A stretch of DNA of 64,000 bases from Fen-1118 sp964647025 (GTDB lineage: Bacteria > Myxococcota_A > Polyangia > Fen-1088): NCBI GenBank assembly GCA_964647025.1, contig CAZYFU010000010.1, forward strand, positions 21,913 to 85,912, read 5' to 3'. This document shows positions 16,692-24,995 of this stretch, piece after piece; positions within the stretch are counted from its first letter, which is position 1, and every line of letters begins with the position of its first letter. A model generated the notes under the pieces. The model saw nothing but the letters and a program-made list of their open reading frames with translations. It searched no databases and was not told the origin of the DNA. Position numbers and translations under genes: made by a program.

Positions 16692-18560
16692 TCACCGCCG
16701 TCGGGCGGAACCATCTTCTTCTACCACTTCGGCGGCGCCTTCGAGGATGAGCTCCATCGTGCAGTTGCGCTCTCGGCAGTTGAACTGCAGTCGGAGTCGG
16801 CGGCCTTGGTCGTCGACGAGGTACCAGGGCTCGGCGGGCGGCACCTTGGGCTTGTGCTCGCGCGGGCATAGGCCGCGCTGGTACTTGAGGCAGTAGCGGC
16901 AGGTCATCAGGGTTCGCCCTTCGAGCCCGAGCCCGCTCTCGGCGGCGGGCTCGATATCGGTGACGCCATGGCGCCGATAGAACGCCTCGGCCTTGCCGTT
17001 GAGCACGTTACCCAGGAAGGAGAGTCGAGCTGTGGGGAACCTGGCGTCGTCGGACGGGGGGCGCCGTCTCGCCAGCGGTCGGGCCGATGCGCGCGCCTTG
17101 GCCAGCTCGGCCGCGAGCTCGCGCCGAAGGGCATTCACCACGCTGGCCGCTAGGTGGAGGGGGCGCAGCCAGTCGAGCGAGATCGCGCGCGCGACGAATT
17201 CGGTCTCGCCGAGCTTGGCCAAGTGTTCTGTCGTGACGTGGCTCGCCTGGTCGGGTTTGTCGGCGACGAACTTCTCGCAACCCAGGGTGGCTCGCGCCCG
17301 TACGCCGTCCTCGTCTGTGCCGGTGAGCACGAGACCGTCGTCGCTCTCCGCGAGCCGCAGCTCGATGGCGATCTTGCGCACGGGTTGGCTCTTGGCCACC
17401 TGGGCCGCGAACGCGTGGTCGTGGTTGCGGAACACGCGCGTGCCAGGCGCCAGGTGCCCGAGTGTCTGCGGAAAGACCGTGCGTCCCTGTACGCGATTCA
17501 CGAGCGAGCCTTCCAGGTCGAGAGCCCCGCCATAGAACGTGATGCCGTCGCCGCTGCGCAAGGGCGCGCTGCGATCGAGGACGAACGAGTCCCGGCTGAG
17601 CGCCGCGACTTTCCCGATGGGCTCACCCACGTGTTTGGGCGAATCGGGCGAGGCGACGTCTTCACCTCGACCACGCACGAAGTATGTGGTGTAGCCGCGA
17701 TTGAAGGTTTTGTCGGGATTGGGCTCGAAGCCCAGATCGATGCCGCCCGACGATGCCTTTCGAAGGCCGGTGTCGGCGAGATGGCGGTCGAGCACCCGAC
17801 GATAATGGCCGACGGTATTCATCACGTAGGCCTTGTTCTTGAGGCGGCCCTCGATCTTGAACGACGTCACGCCGGCTTCGAGCAGGTGTCCGACTTCGGC
17901 GGTCAGGTTCAGGTCGCGCAAGGACAACCAGTGCCGCTCGGGTGCGATCGCGCGGCCGCCGTCGTCGACGAGCCGGTAGCTACGCCGGCAGGGCTGTGCG
18001 CACTGACCGCGATTGCCGCTGCGGCCACCCAAGGCATAGCTGAGCGTGCATTGGCCGCTCATGCTCACGCAGAGGGCGCCGTGGACGAACGCTTCCAGCT
18101 CGATCGAGGTCGCGGCGCGGATCTCGCGGATTTGCTCCAGATCCAACTCGCGCGCCAGGATCGCCCGGGAGAACCCGACCGCCTCCAGGAAAGCCACACG
18201 TTCCGGCGTGTGGTTGTGCATCTGCGTGCTGGCGATGAGTGGCAGGGGGGGCAGCTCGCACTCCAGGAGCCCCACGTCCTGAATGATGAGGCCGTCCACG
18301 CCAGCGGCGTGAAGTCCGTGGCAGAGCTTGACCGCGGCTTCGATCTCCGCGTCGCGCAGGAGGGTGTTGACCGCGGCGTAGACGCGCGCCCAGTAGCGGT
18401 GGGCGTGCTCGGCCAAGCGCTCGATGTCGGCCAACGCGTTGCCCGCGGCCTCGCGCGCGCCGAATTGGCTGGCCCCGATGTACACGGCGTCGGCGCCGCA
18501 ATTGATCGCGGCCATGCCGATCTCCAGGTCCTTGGCTGGCGCGAGAAGTTCGACGGTCAC
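16692..18560 (-). CDS. U32-family protein, RlhA-like (RNA C5-hydroxylation) with DUF3656
   Basis: A 622-residue protein. It begins like the family (VELLAPAKDLEIGMAAINCG) and contains the U32 signature around EAFVHGALCVSMSGQCTLS and GNRGQCAQPCRRSY, whose cysteines are thought to bind an iron-sulfur cluster. The family, once called peptidases, includes RlhA (23S rRNA C2501 hydroxylation) and TrhP (tRNA ho5U34). The long C-terminal half, with DUF3656-like sequence and a Cys-rich end (CRYCLKYQRGLCP, CRERNCTMEL), matches the RlhA/YdcP-length type. Ascribing a specific RNA target is inference. It stands alone, divergent from the SRPBCC gene. Confidence 0.8.
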   Translation of the reverse strand: MTVELLAPAKDLEIGMAAINCGADAVYIGASQFGAREAAGNALADIERLAEHAHRYWARVYAAVNTLLRDAEIEAAVKLCHGLHAAGVDGLIIQDVGLLECELPPLPLIASTQMHNHTPERVAFLEAVGFSRAILARELDLEQIREIRAATSIELEAFVHGALCVSMSGQCTLSYALGGRSGNRGQCAQPCRRSYRLVDDGGRAIAPERHWLSLRDLNLTAEVGHLLEAGVTSFKIEGRLKNKAYVMNTVGHYRRVLDRHLADTGLRKASSGGIDLGFEPNPDKTFNRGYTTYFVRGRGEDVASPDSPKHVGEPIGKVAALSRDSFVLDRSAPLRSGDGITFYGGALDLEGSLVNRVQGRTVFPQTLGHLAPGTRVFRNHDHAFAAQVAKSQPVRKIAIELRLAESDDGLVLTGTDEDGVRARATLGCEKFVADKPDQASHVTTEHLAKLGETEFVARAISLDWLRPLHLAASVVNALRRELAAELAKARASARPLARRRPPSDDARFPTARLSFLGNVLNGKAEAFYRRHGVTDIEPAAESGLGLEGRTLMTCRYCLKYQRGLCPREHKPKVPPAEPWYLVDDQGRRLRLQFNCRERNCTMELILEGAAEVVEEDGSARRR

Positions 18561-18609
18561 GTCTCTTTATGGATGGCAAGGGGGCCGCCGCGCAAGGAGC
18601 AAGGAGGTC

Positions 18610-18642
18610 GCAACGGCGAAAGCCCGCAGGGGCGTGCGTTGC
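18610..18642. other. Hairpin in the U32/SRPBCC divergent intergenic region
   Basis: GCAACG at 18610-18615 pairs with CGTTGC at 18637-18642 around a GC-rich 21-base interior. It lies in the 160-base gap between divergent genes. It does not match a riboswitch class that I recognise. Confidence 0.25.
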
Positions 18643-18720
18643 GGCTTCTTCGCGGGGGCGACGGACATCGGGGACCGGGGCTCGCTGTAACCAGCGACGA
18701 CGGGAGGTAATCGAACGTGT

Positions 18721-19143
18721 GTGGGGACGACGCGAGTTCACAGGCACATCAATGCGGCACCGAGCCGCGTCTACCACGCGCTCACGAACACGGATGCCGT
18801 CGCCCGCTGGATGGTTCCCGATGGGATGAGCCTTCGTATGCACGACTTTCGTCCCGAGGTTGGTGGTGGTTTGCGCGTGTCGCTGACCTACGACTCGCCC
18901 GACGCGGTCGGAAAGACCAGCCAACACACCGACACCTACCATGGTCGTTTCGTGAGCTTGGATCCCGAGCGGAAGGTCGAGCAGGTCCTCGAATTCGAGA
19001 CCTCCGACCTGGCCCTTCAGGGGAAGATGCGCCTGGTGTCTCGCTCGTCGATGCGGCGGGGGGAACAGACGTGTTCGTGCTGCACGACCGGTTGGCGAAT
19101 GGCTTTGGCCAAGTTGGCGGCCTTGGTCGAGACCGACCCATAG
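18721..19143 (+). pseudogene. SRPBCC/AHSA1-type protein gene with two reading-frame breaks
   Basis: The first 100 residues follow the SRPBCC (activator of Hsp90 ATPase-like) family: VHRHINAAPSRVYHALTNTD, RWMVPDGMS, HTDTYHGRFVSLDPERKVEQ. At about 19030-19036 the frame breaks: the expected next strand VSLVDAAGGTDVFVLHDRL is encoded in the +2 frame (19038-19094), and the family's C-terminal helix GWRMALAKLAALVE returns in the original frame from 19090. About a dozen residues normally between them (the 'SPADNE' region) are missing. The annotated frame therefore yields a short nonsense segment in place of the penultimate strand. Either the gene is decaying (a 1-base indel plus a deletion) or the sequence has an error. 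Start is GTG 18721. Confidence 0.6.
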
Positions 19144-19200
19144 GGCCGGGGCTCGTCGAAGTGTTGCCGACTTCTGCCATCGTGATAGCGTGCGCAAATC

Positions 19201-19431
19201 ATGGCGAAGTCACCCTGCCCAATCTCCAAGTCGCAGTTCCTCGAGAAGGCCGAGGCGGTCAAGATCACCATCGGCGCGAACGAGCTCATCGCGGACAAGC
19301 GAGAGTTCTCCACTGGTTCGTTCGGTTGGTACTACAACGGCAAGACGACCATCATGGTCGACGGCAAGCCGCTGTCCGTGCAGATCGGCATGAACCTGAC
19401 CGTGGTCGGAAGCAAAGAGGCGGATCGCTGA
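19201..19431 (+). CDS. Conserved small protein of unknown function
   Basis: A 76-residue protein beginning MAKSPCPISKSQFLEKAEAV. It is rich in beta-prone segments (VKITIGANELIADKREF, GWYYNGKTTIMVDGKPLSVQ, IGMNLTVVGS). I recall similar short proteins in myxobacteria and planctomycetes without known function. The even codon usage and clear start support a real gene. It follows the broken SRPBCC gene by 57 bases on the same strand. Confidence 0.7.
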   Translation: MAKSPCPISKSQFLEKAEAVKITIGANELIADKREFSTGSFGWYYNGKTTIMVDGKPLSVQIGMNLTVVGSKEADR

Positions 19432-19492
19432 TTCGCACCCGGGAGCCGAGTCTCGACCCGGTTCCCGGCCCCTTCGTGCTCCGTCCGGCGGG

Positions 19493-20341
19493 CTAGCCCC
19501 CGGTTGGCACGACGAGTGCCATGGACAGGTATCCGGGACGGGCCTGTACCGCCACCGTGCCCGCGACCCGATTGGTTGCCGCGATGGTCGAGGTGACGAC
19601 GACGGTGCCGGCCTTGATGTTGACGAATCCACCGGCGCCGGTGCCGTCGGTGGTAAGTGCGATACTCGACGGCAGGGAGTCCTGCAGCACGTAGCTGGTC
19701 GTCAGCTCGTCCACTTGCGGACTGGTGAGCATCATCCCTGCCACGGGCTTGCCCCGACAGTCGAGGGCGGTGCTCATGACCACGGAGCGGTCAGGCGCCA
19801 CATTCTGTCCACTGATCTGCGTGACCATGGTCCGGAAGAAGTTCGCCGGTACCATGGGAAGCTCGCTGGGCGCGCGCTGTTTGCGGGTATTCGGCGGGAA
19901 GAACATGGTCGGGTACACGCCGCCACCCTCGGTTTGGAAGTAGCCGTCGAAACCCACCGGCAACTCGACGACCAGTTGCCCGGCCTCGTTGCTTTGGAAC
20001 TGGTTCAGCGGGAAATCGCAGTTGGCGTCGAGCTTCGCACACAGGGTGAGGCGCACGCCCGTTACCGGGTTCGTGCTCAGCAGGTCCGTCATGCTCATGG
20101 CCACCTGGACCGTCCCAGTTGGGACCTCGTCGACCTCCGAGCGATCGAGGCAAGCCCAAGTGGGATCCGGCTGGCACATGGAATGGCTGCAGATGCTACC
20201 GGCGTAGGCAGGTCCGCGCGAGGTGCAGTCCCGGTCGGTCTTGCACTGTTCGCGATCGCTGTCGACGACGACGGTGCAAGCGGACAGGGCCGCGCCCGAC
20301 GAAGCCAGGCACAAAGACAACAAGAGGCGGTATCGAATCAT
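19493..20341 (-). CDS. Secreted lipoprotein, unknown function
   Basis: A 282-residue protein. ATG 20341 gives a lipoprotein signal (LLLSLCLASSGAALSAC). A short Cys-rich segment follows (CKTDRDCTSRGPAYAGSICS), a spacing seen in many myxobacterial surface proteins, then about 200 residues of beta-rich sequence with repeated V/T strands (VSVM, GTVVVTSTIAATNRVAGTVA). No catalytic motif seen. It is the last gene of a three-gene minus-strand set with the TPR/PEGA and PEGA proteins. Confidence 0.72.
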   Translation of the reverse strand: MIRYRLLLSLCLASSGAALSACTVVVDSDREQCKTDRDCTSRGPAYAGSICSHSMCQPDPTWACLDRSEVDEVPTGTVQVAMSMTDLLSTNPVTGVRLTLCAKLDANCDFPLNQFQSNEAGQLVVELPVGFDGYFQTEGGGVYPTMFFPPNTRKQRAPSELPMVPANFFRTMVTQISGQNVAPDRSVVMSTALDCRGKPVAGMMLTSPQVDELTTSYVLQDSLPSSIALTTDGTGAGGFVNIKAGTVVVTSTIAATNRVAGTVAVQARPGYLSMALVVPTGG

Positions 20342-20386
20342 GGTGCACGCAGGGGCGAGAGGAGGTGTCGTCATGGTTGTGTCGAT

Positions 20387-21349
20387 CTACCAGCGGCCGT
20401 GCAGAGACATGCCGCCCAGGGTCGGTGCCAGGGCTACTTTGCTGGGGGCCTTCTTCGAGCTGCTTTCCGTGATGAGGAGATACAGCGCCACACCTCCGGA
20501 GACCAGCGTGGCAGCACCGAATGCGTCGGTGAGGTACGCGTAGGTCTTCATCTTGGAGCGCGCGTCATCAACGTTGGCCTTGGTGTTCGGAATCTTGTCG
20601 AGCTCACCGTTGAAGTCGTCCTTGGCCTGCAACGCCAGGACGCCGAAGACGCCGGCAGCGACCGCGCACCCACCCGCGACCAGGGCACTGGTGGCCAGGG
20701 CTACTCTCGACGGTGGCTTGGTCAGATCGCGCTGCGCTAGACCGCCCGCGAGCGCATCGTCGTACTGAGACAGGACTGGCTCGGCGATGTCGATGGTCAC
20801 CGTGGACTTTTCCTTTCCGACCACGGTAATCATGCGAGTTGCCACGGCGTAGCCGGACTTCACGGCAGAAATGCGTCGGGGCCCGGCGTTCACCTCGACC
20901 GCAGATGGAAGCGGGGACGTGCCCACGGACATGTCGTCGACGCGGATGTCCGCTCCCTCGACGTTGCACACCACTTCGATGTAGGCGATACGTTCTTCGA
21001 GCTTCTGCGACAGATCGTTCACCTCGGCCCGACGAGCCGCGGAGATCTCGGCTCCGCCCTCTTGCATGTACTGCTTCAAGCTCTTCGATGAGCTCACGTA
21101 GTCGTGCAGGTCGAAGTAGGTCTGAGCGATGTTGTAAAGCAGTCGGTAGTTCGGCGTCAGGTCATACGCCTTGCGGAACTCGGCCAGCGCCGCTTCGAAG
21201 CTGCCTTCATTGTAGAGTTGGACGGCGTGGTGGAAGCTCGCACGTGCCTTCTCGGTTGCGTTCGAATTGTCGGCTGGGTTCGCGGCCATCGCAGAGGCCG
21301 AGAGAAAGAACAGCAAACCAGCTACCAGTGTTGAGGCGTTCCGTTTCAT
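20387..21349 (-). CDS. TPR and PEGA domain membrane protein
   Basis: A 320-residue exported protein: signal peptide (LVAGLLFFLSASAMA), TPR-like helices at about residues 30-110 (ASFHHAVQLYNEGSFEAALA, NYRLLYNIAQTYFDLHDY), a coiled segment, then a PEGA beta-domain at about 125-200 (GADIRVDDMSVGTSPLPSAV, SAVKSGYAVATRMITV). Two membrane helices follow (ALVAGGCAVAAGVFGVLAL; AFGAATLVSGGVALYLLI). This layout is very common in Polyangia, often beside Ser/Thr kinases. Its start overlaps the end of the upstream PEGA gene by 4 bases (ATGA), so the two are translationally coupled. Confidence 0.82.
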   Translation of the reverse strand: MKRNASTLVAGLLFFLSASAMAANPADNSNATEKARASFHHAVQLYNEGSFEAALAEFRKAYDLTPNYRLLYNIAQTYFDLHDYVSSSKSLKQYMQEGGAEISAARRAEVNDLSQKLEERIAYIEVVCNVEGADIRVDDMSVGTSPLPSAVEVNAGPRRISAVKSGYAVATRMITVVGKEKSTVTIDIAEPVLSQYDDALAGGLAQRDLTKPPSRVALATSALVAGGCAVAAGVFGVLALQAKDDFNGELDKIPNTKANVDDARSKMKTYAYLTDAFGAATLVSGGVALYLLITESSSKKAPSKVALAPTLGGMSLHGRW

Positions 21350-22200
21350 GGCACGTAGGGATCCGTTTCGTCGATTCTCTTGGTTGGTCGGCGGATGGCT
21401 GGGCGCTGCAAGGTCATGCCGAAGTCTTCGACGGGAGCCACAGCGGCAGGTGCCGGCTTCGGGTCGGTCTTCACTTCTTTCACTTCGGGTTTCGTCTCTT
21501 TGGGCGCGGCCGTCGGCGAGTACGTCTTCGTGCGAGGTTGGGCCGTCGGTGCTTCGACCTTTTCGAGCTTGATGTCGAGGTAGATGTCGTTGGCGTAGGT
21601 GATGACCTTCCTGAACGGGGCGTAGCCAGGCGCCCTGGCCTGCACCACGTGAGGGGTCTTCGCTTTCGGGACGTCCATCTTGATGGCGTTCCCGCCAGCG
21701 AGGCGGTTGTCGAGCAGCAACGAAGCCTCGGCGGGTTGCACGGTGATCTCGATGCGCCGCTTGCCTGGCGCTGGCGGTTCAGGCCGGGGAGCGGCGACGC
21801 TGGGCGCGGGCTCTTCGGCTGCCGAGGTCGGCATTTCTTGCGGGGCTGCGGGCTTCGCGACTGGCAAGGTGCTCACGGCCGGGGCCGGAGGTGGAAGCGG
21901 GCGCTTGCCCTTTCCGCGTGGGAAGAACACGAAAAGCCCGGCAACGATAGCGACGGCGACCGCGCCCGCGACCACGAATCCCCGGCCGGTCATGAGCGCT
22001 CGGGCACGACTTGGCTTCGGCGGCGAGCTCGGGGCCACCGGAGGGGGAGCAGGCGGAGGAACTACGCTTGGTGGATTCACGGCCTTCGGATCCGTCAGGG
22101 GCGGCGGAGTTGCGGGCAACGAATTCAGCTCCTGCCAAGCCAATCCCGATCGTTTTGTCGGCTTGGCTACGGGTGGAGGCGGGGTCGGAGGCGTAGGCAT
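21346..22200 (-). CDS. Pro-rich single-pass membrane protein with PEGA-like periplasmic domain
   Basis: A 284-residue protein. Residues 1-68 are a Pro-rich cytoplasmic-type segment, followed by one membrane helix (GRGFVVAGAVAVAIVAGLFV, about 72-92), a Pro/Ala linker and a PEGA-type domain (RRIEITVQPAEASLLLDNRL, VVQARAPGYAPFRKVITYAN, about 150-205), then a Lys/Glu/Pro tail. The part from the Pro-rich linker onward looks like the C-terminal half of myxobacterial receptor Ser/Thr kinases, but no kinase domain precedes it. Likely partners are the TPR/PEGA and lipoprotein genes downstream in the same operon. Confidence 0.7.
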   Translation of the reverse strand: MPTPPTPPPPVAKPTKRSGLAWQELNSLPATPPPLTDPKAVNPPSVVPPPAPPPVAPSSPPKPSRARALMTGRGFVVAGAVAVAIVAGLFVFFPRGKGKRPLPPPAPAVSTLPVAKPAAPQEMPTSAAEEPAPSVAAPRPEPPAPGKRRIEITVQPAEASLLLDNRLAGGNAIKMDVPKAKTPHVVQARAPGYAPFRKVITYANDIYLDIKLEKVEAPTAQPRTKTYSPTAAPKETKPEVKEVKTDPKPAPAAVAPVEDFGMTLQRPAIRRPTKRIDETDPYVP

Positions 22201-22388
22201 GATCGTTTAGTCGCTAGGGCTGCAGCGGCAACGTGCCGCTGCTGAAGCCGTACAGGGTAGTACAAATGCGCTTTGATTTCGAGCCCGTACGAAGATCCCA
22301 GGTGTAGCGCGCGTGGCCCGTCGCGTCGCCTGGATCGATCGCATAGCGAAAACAGTGAGCTTTCGCGGGAGTAGGTCCGAAACCGTGG

Positions 22389-24887
22389 TCAACCTTTCTT
22401 CTTGGCCCCCCTTTTCGACGAGCCCCTCGCGTCCGCCTTCACCTCGTCCATCGTGGTTCGCAGGTTTCCACCGGTGTCGTTTGCCCTGACCCCTTCAGGA
22501 CGCTCCCAAGGGATGTCCTTGAGCGATTGGCCGGCGGTGACTTCGTAGAGGTACCGCGCGGTCATCGGAACCGTGAGCATGAAGGCAGCGTCCTTGTAGC
22601 CAAGCGGTCGCTCGCGGCGATCGTCGCCGATCCAGGCGGTCGTCATCCAGCGCGAGGTGTAGCCCACGAACCAGGTGTCCATGGTCGCGCTCGATGTGCC
22701 TGTCTTGCCGCCGACGAAGAGCCCCGAGCTCCGGAGCGACGGCGCGTGGCCGCGCGTGACCACGTGGCGGAGCAACTGGGACGTCAGCCAAGCCGTACGC
22801 GGCGGTATCACGTCCTTGATGCGCTTGCCAGCCAACGCCACCATGCGATCGAGCCTCTCGTCGGGAGAGGCCATGGGATCGGAAGCGGCGCTGTTGTCTT
22901 CCAGGAGCTTGCCCGAGCGATCGCGGACGCGCCGAACGTAGACCGGATCGGACAACGAACCGTTGCGGGCGAACGCAGAGAAGGCGCGGGTCAGCTCATC
23001 GATGCGTGTGCAGGACGCCCCGAGGGCCAGGGCCTGGTCCGGAATGATCGGCGTCGTCATGCCCAGCCTGCGCGCCCAAGCCTCCACATCTTTGCCCCCC
23101 ACCAGCTTGAATAGCTGCACCGACGGCACGTTCTTCGACCACACCAGGGCGTACTCCAGGTTCACCTGGTACTCGACGGTGTTGTTCAGATTCTGCGGCA
23201 CCCAGACTTCGCCGGTGATGGGATCGACCTCCGCGCGCGGCGTGTCGTTGAGCAGGGAGGCGAACCCGTACCCGCGGTCCAGCGCGAGCGAGTAGTAGAT
23301 CGGTTTGTAGGTCGAGCCTGGCTGTCGGCAGGCCTGGACCACGCGGTTGAACTCCGAGCGATCGAAGTCGTGGCCGCCCGCCATCGCGACCACGTAGCCA
23401 GTGCGATGATCGTACGAGAACAGCGAGCCCTGCACACGCGGCGTCTGCTCGAGGCGAAGCGTGACGTTGCTGCCGGGCGCCGGACGATCGGCATAGGCCG
23501 CCATCCACTGAACCTCGCCTGCGCCGTCGTAGGTCCAGTCCGAGAAGCGCCGGAGCGTCGAGCGGTGCATGGGCGTCACCCAGACCACGTCGCCCGCGTG
23601 CAGAACGCCACCCGTGCCGGTGAGCGTCTTGCCATTGGTGGAGTCCACCACGCTGTACGGGAAGGCCCAGTCCATTCCCGCCGAGGGCAGGGGATAGGTC
23701 TTCTCGCCGACGCGGACCCAAGCCTTCCCGCCCGTCACGCTCTCCACGAGCCCGAGATACAGCTGACCCTCCGCCGGCGGCGTCGCGCCGTAGCGTGCGG
23801 CTGCTCGACGACGGAACTCCTCCAACATGCTGCCGCCCAGGTGGGCGACCGGGCCGCGCCAGCCTTGGCGCTTGTCCAGCTTGCGGAGCGAGAAGTCGAC
23901 GTTCTCTTGCGCGGCCCCGTCGATCCACGGCACGAGGGTGGTCTCGATGTCGAGCCCCCCTTCCCACAGCGCCTTCTCACCGTAGCGTTTCGCGATGTCC
24001 CGGCGAACGTGCTCGGTGAAGTAGGGCGAGCGCTCGCGGAAGATGTCGGGCGGTTGGCGTACGGCGATCGGACGAGCGCGCAGGTTGTTGGCGGTGGGCT
24101 CGTCGATCACCCCGGCGGTGGCCATGGCGGTCAGCACCTGGTCGCGTCGCACGCGAGTCACCTCGGGCGCCATCAGGGGCGAATACCGCGAGGGCGCCTG
24201 CGCGATGCCTGCGATGGTCGCCATCTCGGCCAAGTCGAGCTCGCTGACCTGCTTGTTGAAGTAGCGCCGCGCGGCGGCAGCCACGCCGTAGGACTGGTGT
24301 CCGAGGAAGATCTGATTCAGGTACAGAGCGAGGATCTGATCCTTCTCGTACCGTGCCTCGAGGCGACGCGCGAGGATGGCTTCACGGATCTTCCGCTGCA
24401 TCGTCTGCTCCGACGAGCGCAGGAACGAGCGCGCCACCTGCTGCGTGATGGTCGAGCCCCCTTGCACGACGTGGCCTGCCCGCAGATTGGCAACCAACGC
24501 GCGAAGCATTCCGCGGTAGTCGAGGCCGCCGTGCTCGTAGAAGCGGCGATCCTCGATGGCGACGAAGGCTTGCAGGAGCTTTTTCGGGAAAGCCTCGAGC
24601 GGGAGGATCTCTCGCCGCTCGCTGGCCAGCTCGGCCAAGTCGGTGCCGTCCCAGGCGTGCACCCGGGTGGATGCGGCGGCCTCGAGGCGGTAGCGGTCGA
24701 AGTCGGGCAGTGCGGGCAGGGTGCTGGCGAAGTGCGCGTAAAGGCCGATGCCGAACAGGATGGTGAGTCCGACCAGGCACAAGGCCGCGAACGCATAGAA
24801 TTTGAACAGCCAGAACCAGAACCCGCCGTCGGAGGGATTGGTGATTTCGACGCCGTCTGCTTCTGGCGAGTTGGATCGCCAAGACAC
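22389..24887 (-). CDS. mrcA: Penicillin-binding protein 1A (bifunctional transglycosylase/transpeptidase)
   Basis: An 832-residue class A PBP that polymerises and crosslinks peptidoglycan. One N-terminal membrane helix (KFYAFAALCLVGLTILFGIG) precedes the GT51 transglycosylase domain with its catalytic Glu region AIEDRRFYEHGGLDYRG and QGGSTITQQVAR. The transpeptidase motifs are all present: SxxK as QPGSTYKP, SxN as WSKNVPS, and KTG as GGKTGTSS. Length and domain order are typical of PBP1A. An OB-like insert between the two domains is apparent. The C-terminal tail is Lys/Arg-rich (SSKRGAKKKG). It is monocistronic as far as can be seen. Confidence 0.94.
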   Translation of the reverse strand: MSWRSNSPEADGVEITNPSDGGFWFWLFKFYAFAALCLVGLTILFGIGLYAHFASTLPALPDFDRYRLEAAASTRVHAWDGTDLAELASERREILPLEAFPKKLLQAFVAIEDRRFYEHGGLDYRGMLRALVANLRAGHVVQGGSTITQQVARSFLRSSEQTMQRKIREAILARRLEARYEKDQILALYLNQIFLGHQSYGVAAAARRYFNKQVSELDLAEMATIAGIAQAPSRYSPLMAPEVTRVRRDQVLTAMATAGVIDEPTANNLRARPIAVRQPPDIFRERSPYFTEHVRRDIAKRYGEKALWEGGLDIETTLVPWIDGAAQENVDFSLRKLDKRQGWRGPVAHLGGSMLEEFRRRAAARYGATPPAEGQLYLGLVESVTGGKAWVRVGEKTYPLPSAGMDWAFPYSVVDSTNGKTLTGTGGVLHAGDVVWVTPMHRSTLRRFSDWTYDGAGEVQWMAAYADRPAPGSNVTLRLEQTPRVQGSLFSYDHRTGYVVAMAGGHDFDRSEFNRVVQACRQPGSTYKPIYYSLALDRGYGFASLLNDTPRAEVDPITGEVWVPQNLNNTVEYQVNLEYALVWSKNVPSVQLFKLVGGKDVEAWARRLGMTTPIIPDQALALGASCTRIDELTRAFSAFARNGSLSDPVYVRRVRDRSGKLLEDNSAASDPMASPDERLDRMVALAGKRIKDVIPPRTAWLTSQLLRHVVTRGHAPSLRSSGLFVGGKTGTSSATMDTWFVGYTSRWMTTAWIGDDRRERPLGYKDAAFMLTVPMTARYLYEVTAGQSLKDIPWERPEGVRANDTGGNLRTTMDEVKADARGSSKRGAKKKG

Positions 24888-24959
24888 GGACGGAATCTAG
24901 CAGACGGGACGCGCCCGATTAAGCAAAAGGCCCCAAGGCGGCCCCGGCATCTCCTGCGG

Positions 24960-24978
24960 GCTGGCTAAAACCGCCAGC
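24960..24978 (-). terminator. Small hairpin after the Pro-rich lipoprotein gene
   Basis: GCTGGC-TAAAACC-GCCAGC, a 6-bp stem 17 bases after the stop codon of the minus-strand gene at 24996. No T tract follows, so this is a weak candidate. Confidence 0.3.
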
Positions 24979-24995
24979 TCGCGCGACGGACCGAT

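Noticed and set aside
16563..16871. Short plus-strand ORF between the acyl-CoA dehydrogenase and U32 genes
   Set aside because: More than half overlaps the U32 coding region in antisense, and the unique part has no recognisable features.
18561..18720. c-di-GMP or other known riboswitch in the U32/SRPBCC gap
   Set aside because: A hairpin is present, but the conserved core sequences of known classes are not.
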